Part shown: positions 18,301 through 26,360 of the stretch, piece by piece
How the letters are laid out: the number at the start of each line of letters is the position of its first letter
Numbering within the stretch: position 1 is the stretch's first letter
Origin: a virus
DNA length: 64,000 nt
IMG/VR virus record: IMGVR_UViG_3300042261_002269
Span: 1-64,000 of that record
Strand: one strand, 5' to 3'
The notes under the pieces: generated by a model
The model's database searches: none
The model's input: the letters and a program-made list of their open reading frames with translations, nothing else
What the model was told of the DNA's origin: nothing
Made by a program: the position numbers and the translations under genes

Positions 18301-19433
18301 ATCAAGGAGCCAGTTATTTAGCAGATAAAATTTCTGAAGGCGTTTCATGGCTTTCCAAATCAGCAGGAGAATTAGCTGCTTCTGTCTTTACTGGTGCTAA
18401 AAACTTTGGTGTTGCAATTAGTGATGGAATTAGCAATTTTTACAATGGCATTGTTGAATCTCTCACAAATTTCATTGTTAAATCTGTTGGTTATTTCAAA
18501 TCATTTGGCAAGAAATTCACTTCGCTATGGGACAGCATTCATGATTGGTTTGCCAATTCAAGACTTGGCAAATGGTTAGGAATGAAGCCTAGCGAGAAAC
18601 CTCAGGCTGAACAACAAGCAAACATTAAAGAACAAAATAACATCAAAGAAATCAATGAATCATTAAAGCCTGGAACCAAACCTGGAAGCTTTTATGTTCA
18701 TGATGTTCATGTCGAAAAAATATTAGAACAAATGCTGTTTGTTATGTTGGCCGAAAAAGCTCTAAAAGCAGATCGTGGTGGTTTGTTAGAAAAAAGCGGC
18801 TCACTAATTGGCACTGTAGCAGAAGTAAACAAATTTATTCTTACTGAAACATTTAAAGGCATGACTGGATTAGGAATAATTGATGCGTTATCAGGAGGCA
18901 GTATCTTTGGTACAAATCAATTAAGGGACGTAGTTAATGCAAATGCCGATGTACTTAAAGAAAAAGAAGGCGTTGCCGAGAATAGAAACATTGTAACTGA
19001 TTTGAACCGTGTTTCTCCAAATGCTCCTATAACCACAGGACAAATACGAGCAAACAACATAGATTACACAGATGAAGTAAAGAACACTGTCAATCCAGTA
19101 TTGATCGATAAATCTACAGCAGAACAACGTTTAGAACAAAGAAAAATTGAAGAGAGTAAATCCCAAAATAGTGGCTTATTTAATAGCACAATCGAAGATT
19201 ATTTAACTAATATACAAGCAAGAAGTTTGTCTATGATATTAGATGAATTAAAAAATATTAGCAGTCTAATAGCATCAAATAATAATTCTGAAGTTATTCA
19301 CCCATCAAGACAGAAGAGAGGATTTGGAAAACAATCGAAGATTTCGAGCAAGGCAATGGGAACATTAAATGGAAGAATGGACTTGCCATTGTCAGACATT
19401 AACAGCTATACCGCTGATCAATATAGCAAGTAA
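15372..19433 (+). CDS. Tape measure protein
   Basis: The 1,353-residue length and composition fit a tail tape measure: long helical stretches, an Ala-rich helix (about residues 730-823), a membrane-like segment near 688-710 and a Gly/Ala-rich hydrophobic region near 896-940 (GAAIGSFILPGIGTAVGAGV). These hydrophobic parts are common in tape measures that help DNA cross the inner membrane. It stands immediately upstream of the baseplate genes, as expected. No lytic domain (SLT, NlpC/P60, peptidase) is visible. A GGTAAG precedes the ATG. Confidence 0.8.
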   Translation: MFQTVKDLFNREYNVTIQDIADNLVVPVRIVETRDSQKSDEKLEKIVKILEVVSRRLGEDLNADRAAAERESRNAIGAASEKARDAANKIIKKGTAKPSGGEGGMDLSKLAGSSKWAKFGAITKTTLLAMTNFVKDVSNQLDIGIGSIAPAWKEANFYRERIREIVFETRGYGKENRKMEDSYFAGLDSAISASGVVAEKFYIEQTKNIERGLDLTSQQDKAYVDQFKIVENGTKRNLTLQEKQMKLSDMGLRRTTKMTTTALNTAKMLNMNLGSTSEMFMDWHMHLGLATLDLVSMGHHMQFIARSTGVTGERLERAIKSSESLAKSFQKAGSYSADTHKNIQSMMVSMEKYGVGEEGANLLSALSSRKAFYNASPETFRFMSRVAAGSGDPRMYEKMISGSALKDAGSVRNFNQGMQVAGRQSLSGFADLLGPIDKLDMTKLNEKLDELRKAGKDFEAGTIAKAFEDMMGIPIGVYENMMKASKEMEELSKPIHERVGNLQTQIDKEIAAGRGKANATNELRKKLRNEENRQYFEAYKTLANNELSDEVKKAQLENVLGKDKAARFQDPQNAAIAAQSAIDKLKEQATEAKVDFAKELQSQGYSGEQELRDALASKDSAKMTDALTVMSNIQEKSNVKEKSMQDNISDIREQLREWHNFFTGGMFEALKKVGGDDTYLGKMIGAAVMPLYIISNTLAYMLEAFLLFKAGKWALDIGRSIYTAWKGGTTVANAASGVADAAKVADTAVDIAKATSAAEKAAAAAKAADAAVDAAAASGDMAALAKATNAAVKLADEAKIAAAAAEEATAVVNATKMAGKATSLLGKAGGLLKMTGKIAGWLAPLIGGAVGYMEAEKEGRGKVEGTILGALTGGAGKGSMFSSWLGIEKGSTADEAMGIAGAAGTGAMTGAAIGSFILPGIGTAVGAGVGAVVGAGAELYKLATDEESTIGGALRSFGSSVKDATSEIASGSWILVNQGASYLADKISEGVSWLSKSAGELAASVFTGAKNFGVAISDGISNFYNGIVESLTNFIVKSVGYFKSFGKKFTSLWDSIHDWFANSRLGKWLGMKPSEKPQAEQQANIKEQNNIKEINESLKPGTKPGSFYVHDVHVEKILEQMLFVMLAEKALKADRGGLLEKSGSLIGTVAEVNKFILTETFKGMTGLGIIDALSGGSIFGTNQLRDVVNANADVLKEKEGVAENRNIVTDLNRVSPNAPITTGQIRANNIDYTDEVKNTVNPVLIDKSTAEQRLEQRKIEESKSQNSGLFNSTIEDYLTNIQARSLSMILDELKNISSLIASNNNSEVIHPSRQKRGFGKQSKISSKAMGTLNGRMDLPLSDINSYTADQYSK

Positions 19434-19444
19434 TGGTGTAAAAT

Positions 19445-20095
19445 ATGAGTATTAGAAAAGCAACATTAACTAAAAATGGTGGCAAAGACATATTGCGATT
19501 AATCAATCCAGATATTTGTTATATTGCTATACCGATATACTCAGGCGTACATTATGTAAAAATGGTGGCTTTACCGAATGTTTCAGAAGGTAAAACCGCA
19601 CAATACAATCAAGAATTAATACTTGGAAGAAGCTTTCCAATGTATACTTATTCTTATTCTGGAGATCGAACCATCGATATACAATTGCATTTTTTCATAA
19701 CGCAAGAGCCTTGCTTTAGTTATGACACAAGAGTTTTGCCTGGACAATCTCCGCTTTCTAATAGTTTTGGAGGTGGAGGATGCAATCAATGTGCTGATTG
19801 TAATCTTCAGAATTTGCGTGCATTACAGAGTGCTTTATATCCTAGAGAAGGAAATTCAACTTACGGAGCCCCTTTTCAGCCACCCCCTGTTTGTACTATA
19901 TGTATTGGGGGTTTATTAGGAGTTGCTCCAATATGTGCCATATTAACAAGTTGTAGGGTTAGTTTCCCGAATGATGTTCCTTGGGACGAATCTAACTTTT
20001 GTCCTTATCGTTTTGACGTAGATACCAGTTGGCTTGCCGTTTATGACTCAACAAACTTGCCATATCAATCAAGAATTTATTATTATGCTAGGTAA
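19445..20095 (+). CDS. Tail-tube/baseplate junction protein with Cys-rich insert
   Basis: A 216-residue protein. The segment ELILGRSFPMYTYSYSGDRT, continuing IDIQLHFF, matches the common pattern in small tail proteins that sit between tape measure and LysM/gp53 genes (R-S-x-P...Y...SG.R...L..F). Between those core strands is a Cys-rich insert with CNQCADC and, later, CTIC, which might bind metal. It starts 11 bases after the tape measure stop and ends 2 bases before the next ATG. Confidence 0.55.
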   Translation: MSIRKATLTKNGGKDILRLINPDICYIAIPIYSGVHYVKMVALPNVSEGKTAQYNQELILGRSFPMYTYSYSGDRTIDIQLHFFITQEPCFSYDTRVLPGQSPLSNSFGGGGCNQCADCNLQNLRALQSALYPREGNSTYGAPFQPPPVCTICIGGLLGVAPICAILTSCRVSFPNDVPWDESNFCPYRFDVDTSWLAVYDSTNLPYQSRIYYYAR

Positions 20096-20097
20096 AA

Positions 20098-20418
20098 ATG
20101 ACACAGTTAATTCAAAAAACACAAATTGAAACTCGAAATGTTGTTTCTGCTAATAGTCGATACATACAACAAAACATAGTTTACTATGGAGAAAATAAGT
20201 TTTTGACCTTTGATTTGTATATCCGAAAAAGATATAGACCAACTGGCAAAGAAAAAGTAATGGTTATTACTAAAGGAGCAGAATATCGACCGGATTTAGT
20301 TGCTTTTGATGTTTATGGCAGTTCTAATTATTGGTGGTCAATTTTAGAAGCAAACAACATGAGCGACATATATCAGTTTGTATCAGGAAAGACTATAATT
20401 TTGCCTATTTTAATGTGA
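20098..20418 (+). CDS. Baseplate wedge protein, gp53/LysM-like
   Basis: A 106-residue protein. The C-terminal half, with PDLVAFDVYGSSNYWWSILE followed by NNMSDIYQFVSGKTIILP, is typical of gp53-like and LysM-like tail proteins (Trp-Trp, Ala/Glu-Asn-Asn, then Gly-x-x-(hydrophobic)-x-x-P). In T4-like tails this protein joins wedges around the hub; LysM-like versions bind the tape measure/hub region. Confidence 0.7.
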   Translation: MTQLIQKTQIETRNVVSANSRYIQQNIVYYGENKFLTFDLYIRKRYRPTGKEKVMVITKGAEYRPDLVAFDVYGSSNYWWSILEANNMSDIYQFVSGKTIILPILM

Positions 20419-20424
20419 GGATTG

Positions 20425-22056
20425 ATGCCCGACCAAAATGACCCGCAAAGTTCAAGTGCTATTGGAATTCTTGATTGTCTAGCAGCAGATTCTCTGCCAA
20501 GAATTTATTATTCACAAAATGACAATGTTCCAATTGCTATGACTGAACGAGGCGAAATTATCAGTCCGTGGGTTAAATTAAGCTTTCGAGGAAGCAATGC
20601 CAATGCTGCTTCTAATGGACAAGGTGGATCAATTATTACTGTATCTAATGACTCATCTCCAGATACACTACCATATAAAAATAGTGCATGTATTACTTCT
20701 TTTGAACATGGTGCCGAAGCTGGTCATCAAGTGCGTATTTCAATACAAGATCAAGAAGGAGGCACTTTAGCTACGTTTCTTGATCATTTAGTAAAAGATT
20801 GGTCTTGTACAGATTTCAGCTTTGCAAATTTAGATTGTGATGTGCAATATGGCTGGATTAGATCTAATTGCTCCAATGCAGGAAGAATCTTGCATAAAAG
20901 TCCGTGTATGACTTTGAAACTAATGGATGTTCAATCACAAATCAACAAAGGTATTTTCACCACTCAATTGACATTGACTGATCCAATGCATATTGGACAA
21001 CAAGGAAGCACCAATATATCTTATGGCAATATGCGAATAGCTCAAGCTATAAGACTATTGTGGACTAATTCTTTTTCTCCCAATGTAAAATCTGTAGGTT
21101 TTTACAAAATGGGACCACATGGAAAATTAGGCTGTGGATTCTTTGAAGAATCAAATCCAGATGGAAAAGTAGGGAATTGGAGTTGTTATGGATTTGATAA
21201 GTATAGTACTTGTGATTATTGGCTGAGCACAAATTTAAGTGAAAATAAAAAACCATGGAAAGGTTTTTATAATGCCGAAACAGAAGAAGTAGAGTACTGG
21301 GAACAGCAAGGTACAGACAAAGATCCAATAGGATTTAGATGCATTGGAAAATATTATGTTAATGCTGGAAACATAGGTCCTGTGCTTGAGTTTAACCCTA
21401 ATTTCAAATGGAATTTTGCACAAATGCAGACGGTTGGCGGTGCAATTAGTAATAGTGCAGTAGGTCCTTTTTCTGATTTGGCAGAAAAAACTAAAGGCGG
21501 AAGTGCAACAACCCCTGGAATCAATTCTGCCGGTTTAACACGGTCGTCCAATCTCGGTGCTGGTATTCCAGTAATGTATAATGATAATGATAATTTCAGA
21601 AATTATTATGGAAAATGGGGAATGCAAGAAGCACAGAAGCAACAAAGTGTTTCTGTTTATAGAAAACTTCCAATTTATGCCATAGAGGCAGATTTGGTCA
21701 TTGTTGGCAATCCAGATTTGGCTCCAATAGTTCATATTTTAAATGCAACTTGTGTTTGGATAGTTTTTATAAATCCATTCTTCTTAGCTCCTTTTTCAAA
21801 TCCAAGCGGACTTGATTGGACAGTTTCCTATCCAGCAGAGAACTTGGCTTTAACTCATAAAATATGGCAAATTAAAGAAGTAAATCACAAAATTGATTCT
21901 GGAAAGTATACTACTACTTTAAAGCTGAGTTTGGTTTGGAATGATAGACCGGCTTTCAATAGCGACGGAACACCTACAGATTGGATTAATTTAGAACAAA
22001 ATTTAATTGATGGCGGGTGGAAACCAATAAGCTGCCAGGATGGAGTACGTATATGA
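20425..22056 (+). CDS. Baseplate hub protein (gp27/gpD-like)
   Basis: A 543-residue protein; the ATG at 20425 has GAGG upstream. The N-terminal region (ACITSFEHGAEAGHQVRISI, then QDQEGGTLATFLDHLV) and the position between a gp53/LysM-like gene and the spike gene suit the hub that holds the spike. The family assignment rests mostly on context and this pattern. It contains Cys-rich patches (CSNAGRILHKSPC). The stop overlaps the spike ATG (ATGA). Confidence 0.6.
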   Translation: MPDQNDPQSSSAIGILDCLAADSLPRIYYSQNDNVPIAMTERGEIISPWVKLSFRGSNANAASNGQGGSIITVSNDSSPDTLPYKNSACITSFEHGAEAGHQVRISIQDQEGGTLATFLDHLVKDWSCTDFSFANLDCDVQYGWIRSNCSNAGRILHKSPCMTLKLMDVQSQINKGIFTTQLTLTDPMHIGQQGSTNISYGNMRIAQAIRLLWTNSFSPNVKSVGFYKMGPHGKLGCGFFEESNPDGKVGNWSCYGFDKYSTCDYWLSTNLSENKKPWKGFYNAETEEVEYWEQQGTDKDPIGFRCIGKYYVNAGNIGPVLEFNPNFKWNFAQMQTVGGAISNSAVGPFSDLAEKTKGGSATTPGINSAGLTRSSNLGAGIPVMYNDNDNFRNYYGKWGMQEAQKQQSVSVYRKLPIYAIEADLVIVGNPDLAPIVHILNATCVWIVFINPFFLAPFSNPSGLDWTVSYPAENLALTHKIWQIKEVNHKIDSGKYTTTLKLSLVWNDRPAFNSDGTPTDWINLEQNLIDGGWKPISCQDGVRI

Positions 22057-24371
22057 AAAACCCCACAGAACTTGATAATGTATCTGTCAGCGACATTTTG
22101 ATTAGCGTTGAAGAACGAATAGGCTTGTTAGAGCAAGCCCTTAATAATATCGGGCAAGAAGCTGCCAATAGCGATATTTTGCGAAATAAAAGTATTAAAC
22201 GCAACATATCTTTAAATTCAATTTCCACCGCATTGGTTGTGGATACAATTGATCCTTGGAAAGAAAATCGTGTAAGATTTTTTCACCCTGTTTTACATGA
22301 TCCTACAGTTTTGTTGGACTCACTGCCTTTTGCCAATCCAATTAATCCAATGGGCGGTTTTGATGATTGTGGATTAAATTGGGTTCCTCCTGCTGGTTCA
22401 ACCATCATGGTGGTATTCAAAAATGGATCATTAGGCTCTCCTTATTATTTAGGAACTGTCTGGCATCGAGATCGAGGAGCTTTTGCTACAGAATTTCCTT
22501 ATCCAATTCCAGAATGGGCTATTTATGAAGGGCATCGTAAAGGTTATTTCCATGGGCCAGGAAAGGATGCCAATAATGAGTCTCAAGTACTTCCTCCTTG
22601 GAATACAGAAAATTATAACGATCTTGATTTAGATCAAAACAACCAATTTGTCAAACAAAGCACAAATGCAGTCACTTTTCCTCATATCTATGGCTTTAAA
22701 ACTCCTGAAAAACATATGATTAAGATGGTGGACGGAGATGCCAGATGCAATCGGAGATGGAAACGATTTGAAATTATGTCCAGTGGCGGTAATTGGATGA
22801 TGTTTAAAGATGATCATTTACATTATGGTGGTCAATGGGCACATCCAAGTTGTCCTCCAGATCCGGCCTTGGGTTCAGATAAACTTGCCACAGTAAATTT
22901 TTGTAATCCTGTTCCATTTTATACCGACATAAAAGGAATCCCATTTGAAAAAACAGATTGTAATGGCTGTGTCCAAACCAATCCGTTAGCCACAAATGTC
23001 AATGATAGCTCAGCATTCCAGCATAGTTCTACCCCTGGCGACCCTCCTGATCCTCCTCACAAATATCATCGCAATCAGGGCGGTTCCAATATCACATTTA
23101 AGCACAAAAATGAATGTCGTCCTTATAAAGGCCCTGGCACACCCCAAAATAACCGTTGTGATCTTCCACAAACAGGAATTCAGTTCCTGTCAATTAGCGG
23201 ACATACTTTTGTAATGGATGATTCAGTGGAAGAACCAAGTGGAAAACCAGAATGGGAACGTTCTTTGGAACCATTTGATTTTGGCTGCAATGACAAGTAT
23301 TTAGGCTTGATGTATATGAAGTCAGCAACTGGTCATGCATTGACCATGTGCGACATGGAAGAAACCAGTAAGGTGCGAGGCTATCGTAACTTTGTCGAAT
23401 TACGAAGTGCCAATGGTAGTTTTATACAACTAAATGATGAAACAATTAAGGGACAGCAGTCGGATTCCCAAGGCTGTGAAGGACAAGATCAGAAATGTCC
23501 ACCAGATCATGCTGGTCCTCGTCGTGGAGTGCATATTCATTCTACCAGCAATCATAAGATCAAGTTAATCGATCATATGAATATGCAATGTAGTCCTTGT
23601 CGAAAAGAGGGAGGAGAAGCTAAAGCGAAGGCAACTAATGCATACATGTTGTTTCAATCTGGTTATGGATTGGAAATGCGATTTGATGACGCTCCTTCTC
23701 AGGAAAAAACCGAATCTCAATCAATTCAAATTCTCCATCCTCAATGTGCTGGAGGGAGTGCAGATCCAAATTGTAATTCTTCTGGAGCCAAGGGAAGTTG
23801 TGGGCCGCATATATTAAGATTTCAAGGTCGCCCCTTAGGAACTCCAGGAATGGTTTTTCTTAGGGCTGGCGGATATCATGTCAGACAAACTTATGATGCT
23901 GATGTGGTTATTGTAGGAGATAAAGAAAAGAATCCATCTGATAAATTTACATATGTATCGAAGAAGCATTTGCGTATTTCAGAGGATATAGATTATCGAT
24001 ATACAGGTCAATCTCATGTGCTTTTTGCTGAAGAAAACATTATTTTAGGTGCTGGCCGTGATTGTCCTCCACCAACTGGAGGGAAGTGTAAGAGTCCATG
24101 TCTATATAATGTGGTAGTTTCTCGTTGTCCGACGTTATGTCCATTAACAGGAATCATACATTGGACAGATCAATCAGTAAGTGAACGAGTTTTCGCATCA
24201 GCCAAGCATGAATGTCAAGCTGGTTGTGGCGGCAGTTGTGGAGATTATAACAATGCCATGGCAAATGCGGGAGGGAAGGGTTGTGTTGAAAATAGTGGTG
24301 TTGGACAAGAGGTACAAGCTGGACAAGAAGCGGCTCTGAAAGCATTGGATGAATTTCTCCCAACTAGTTAA
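22053..24371 (+). CDS. Tail spike/puncturing device with gp5/VgrG OB fold, Cys-rich
   Basis: A 772-residue protein; the ATG at 22053 overlaps the previous stop and has GGATGGAG upstream. A short coiled coil (about 10-40) is followed by an OB-fold segment (about 57-145): RVRFFHPVLHD, then LPFANP, then WVPPAGSTIMVVFKNG and PYYLGTVW. This matches gp5/VgrG spike proteins. The rest is long, carries more than 25 Cys residues in pairs (CNGC, CSPC, CKSPC, CQAGCGGSC) and His residues, and shows no clear lysozyme. It is probably the membrane-piercing spike with metal or disulfide stabilisation (inferred). Confidence 0.8.
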   Translation: MKNPTELDNVSVSDILISVEERIGLLEQALNNIGQEAANSDILRNKSIKRNISLNSISTALVVDTIDPWKENRVRFFHPVLHDPTVLLDSLPFANPINPMGGFDDCGLNWVPPAGSTIMVVFKNGSLGSPYYLGTVWHRDRGAFATEFPYPIPEWAIYEGHRKGYFHGPGKDANNESQVLPPWNTENYNDLDLDQNNQFVKQSTNAVTFPHIYGFKTPEKHMIKMVDGDARCNRRWKRFEIMSSGGNWMMFKDDHLHYGGQWAHPSCPPDPALGSDKLATVNFCNPVPFYTDIKGIPFEKTDCNGCVQTNPLATNVNDSSAFQHSSTPGDPPDPPHKYHRNQGGSNITFKHKNECRPYKGPGTPQNNRCDLPQTGIQFLSISGHTFVMDDSVEEPSGKPEWERSLEPFDFGCNDKYLGLMYMKSATGHALTMCDMEETSKVRGYRNFVELRSANGSFIQLNDETIKGQQSDSQGCEGQDQKCPPDHAGPRRGVHIHSTSNHKIKLIDHMNMQCSPCRKEGGEAKAKATNAYMLFQSGYGLEMRFDDAPSQEKTESQSIQILHPQCAGGSADPNCNSSGAKGSCGPHILRFQGRPLGTPGMVFLRAGGYHVRQTYDADVVIVGDKEKNPSDKFTYVSKKHLRISEDIDYRYTGQSHVLFAEENIILGAGRDCPPPTGGKCKSPCLYNVVVSRCPTLCPLTGIIHWTDQSVSERVFASAKHECQAGCGGSCGDYNNAMANAGGKGCVENSGVGQEVQAGQEAALKALDEFLPTS

Positions 24372-24377
24372 GAGGTA

Positions 24378-24800
24378 ATGATGAATGAATTTTTAGGTCT
24401 GCAATATCCTTTAAGAAAAACCCCAAGAGGTTTGATGGCTCAAAAAACAGGAGTTGATCAAATCAAAGCAGATATCGTTCAATTATTGCTAACAAATCCA
24501 GGGGAAAGGATAATGATGCCTAACTATGGTACTGATTTAAAAAGACTGCAATTTCAACCAAATGATGCTATTTTAGAAAAAGAAGCAGAAGATATGGTGA
24601 GACAAGCCATTGCAACTTGGGAGCCAAGAATTGAAATTTTAAAAATCAATGTTACATCCCAAATTGATGAAAGCAATTTAAATCCAAACGACCCTGGTTA
24701 TGACAAAGATGAAATATTGCATATAAAAATTGAATTTATAGATCCTCAAAATATTTCTAAAGTCGAACAACTACAATTAGAGTATACAATAGGCAGGTAA
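24378..24800 (+). CDS. Baseplate wedge protein gp25/gpW family
   Basis: A 140-residue protein with the gp25 signature: a helix, then LLLTNPGERIMMPNYGTDLK, and a C-terminal beta part ending in an EYTIGR strand. In T4 gp25 starts sheath assembly; in P2 the homologue is gpW. The length is normal. AGAGGT precedes the ATG pair at 24378/24381. Three bases separate it from the gp6/J gene. Confidence 0.9.
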   Translation: MMNEFLGLQYPLRKTPRGLMAQKTGVDQIKADIVQLLLTNPGERIMMPNYGTDLKRLQFQPNDAILEKEAEDMVRQAIATWEPRIEILKINVTSQIDESNLNPNDPGYDKDEILHIKIEFIDPQNISKVEQLQLEYTIGR

Positions 24801-24803
24801 TTT

Positions 24804-26360
24804 ATGGCATATGAAAGTTGTCCTTTTGACGTAACTCCTTATGACGAAGCCAATTTGGTCAAATCTCCCAAATTGATAAATTTGAATTATACGAATCAAG
24901 ACTTTTGGTCAATGAAGTCACGTTTAATTGGTTATATCAAGGAACAGTTTGGAGATTCATTTAATGATTTTGTAGAATCTGATTTAGCCTTAATGTTAAT
25001 TGAAAATTGGGCATTTATAGCAGATACATTGTCGTTTAAGATGGATCAGATTGCCAATGAGGTATTTATTGATACAGTCGGAGAGGTAGATAACGCATTT
25101 CGATTGAGCAAATTGGTCGGATTTAATCCTCAGCCTCCAATTGCCGCCAGATCTTTGTGGTCGGCAAATATAGCGACCTCTTTAGAAACGGACATGGTTA
25201 TACCCACGCCACAAGCTATTGAAGTCACTACAGAATATGGGCCTAAAACCATTGAATTGTTTGCCGCAGATCCTTCCAATGCTCCGATTTATAATGAATC
25301 AATTATTATTCCAGCGGGCAGTTTTATTACAACTAGTGTTGTAGGTCTAGAAGGAAGAACATATGTTCAACAGACTTTCGGAAACGGATCACTAAATCAA
25401 TATGTACAACTGGTAAATTCTCCAGTAATTTCCAACTCCATACGAGTACAGGTAAATGGCTTAGAGTGGGATAAGGTAGATTATTTTACAGATTCTCAGC
25501 CCAGAAAAGAGTTTAGGGTTGAATATGATCCAAATTATGCAGCTTACGTTATATTTGGCAATAATCGTGCTGGCTTAATTCCTCCTGATGGAGCAGAAAT
25601 ATCTATTACTTATCGAGTTGGCGGTGGAGTCGCAGGAAATATTGTTACTGGAAGTGTCGAAATTCAAAGGAATTTTGCTGTTCCAGGTTTGGGATATCGT
25701 CTTCCTGTGGCTTTTCGCAACTATACTCGTGGTGAATATGGTTATGCTGGCGATACAATTACAGATATTAAGCGAAAATTACCAGCTTGGTTAAGGCTAC
25801 AAAATCGTATTGTGACTGGAACAGATTATGAAACTTTTGCCAGTCAATTTATTACCGATTATCATGGGCAAGTCGGCAAGGCGAATGCTGTATTGAGACA
25901 ATTTGGATGTGCAGCAAATGTAATCGACCTATATATATTAGCATTAGATGGCGACAATGGTTTAATTTCTGCTTCTAATGAGCTTAAAGTAGATTTAAGA
26001 GATGCTGTCAATAATATAAAAATGATATCTGATCTAATATGTATAAAAGATGGCGTGGTAATAGAAACAGATGTTACTATAGATGTCACTATAGACAAGT
26101 TTTATCGTAAATTTGAGGATGAGCTTAGAGGGAAAATAGACACTAGAATCAGTAATTTCTTTTCTCTAAGTAATTGGGATTATGGTAAAACTTTAAAAGC
26201 AGTTGATTTGATCAAAGAGATTTCAGATATTAAAGAAATTAGGACCGTAGATGTCGATTTCCAGACGATCAATGAGAACAATTCCGGCACAATCGTAACG
26301 GCTCGTTTCTTTGAAATAATAAGACCTTCTACTATTTTAACTAATTTTGTGTATGAATAA
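24804..26360 (+). CDS. Baseplate wedge protein, gp6/J-like
   Basis: A 518-residue protein of the baseplate J/gp6 family: N-terminal helices (DLALMLIENWAFIADTLSFK, then IANEVFIDT), a long beta-rich centre with GSFITTSVVG and GGGVAGNIVTGSVE, then RLQNRIVTGTDYETFA and a C-terminal ferredoxin-like part (VTIDVTIDKFYRKFEDELR). It forms the ring of wedges around the hub. Its stop overlaps the next start by one base (TAATG). Confidence 0.85.
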   Translation: MAYESCPFDVTPYDEANLVKSPKLINLNYTNQDFWSMKSRLIGYIKEQFGDSFNDFVESDLALMLIENWAFIADTLSFKMDQIANEVFIDTVGEVDNAFRLSKLVGFNPQPPIAARSLWSANIATSLETDMVIPTPQAIEVTTEYGPKTIELFAADPSNAPIYNESIIIPAGSFITTSVVGLEGRTYVQQTFGNGSLNQYVQLVNSPVISNSIRVQVNGLEWDKVDYFTDSQPRKEFRVEYDPNYAAYVIFGNNRAGLIPPDGAEISITYRVGGGVAGNIVTGSVEIQRNFAVPGLGYRLPVAFRNYTRGEYGYAGDTITDIKRKLPAWLRLQNRIVTGTDYETFASQFITDYHGQVGKANAVLRQFGCAANVIDLYILALDGDNGLISASNELKVDLRDAVNNIKMISDLICIKDGVVIETDVTIDVTIDKFYRKFEDELRGKIDTRISNFFSLSNWDYGKTLKAVDLIKEISDIKEIRTVDVDFQTINENNSGTIVTARFFEIIRPSTILTNFVYE

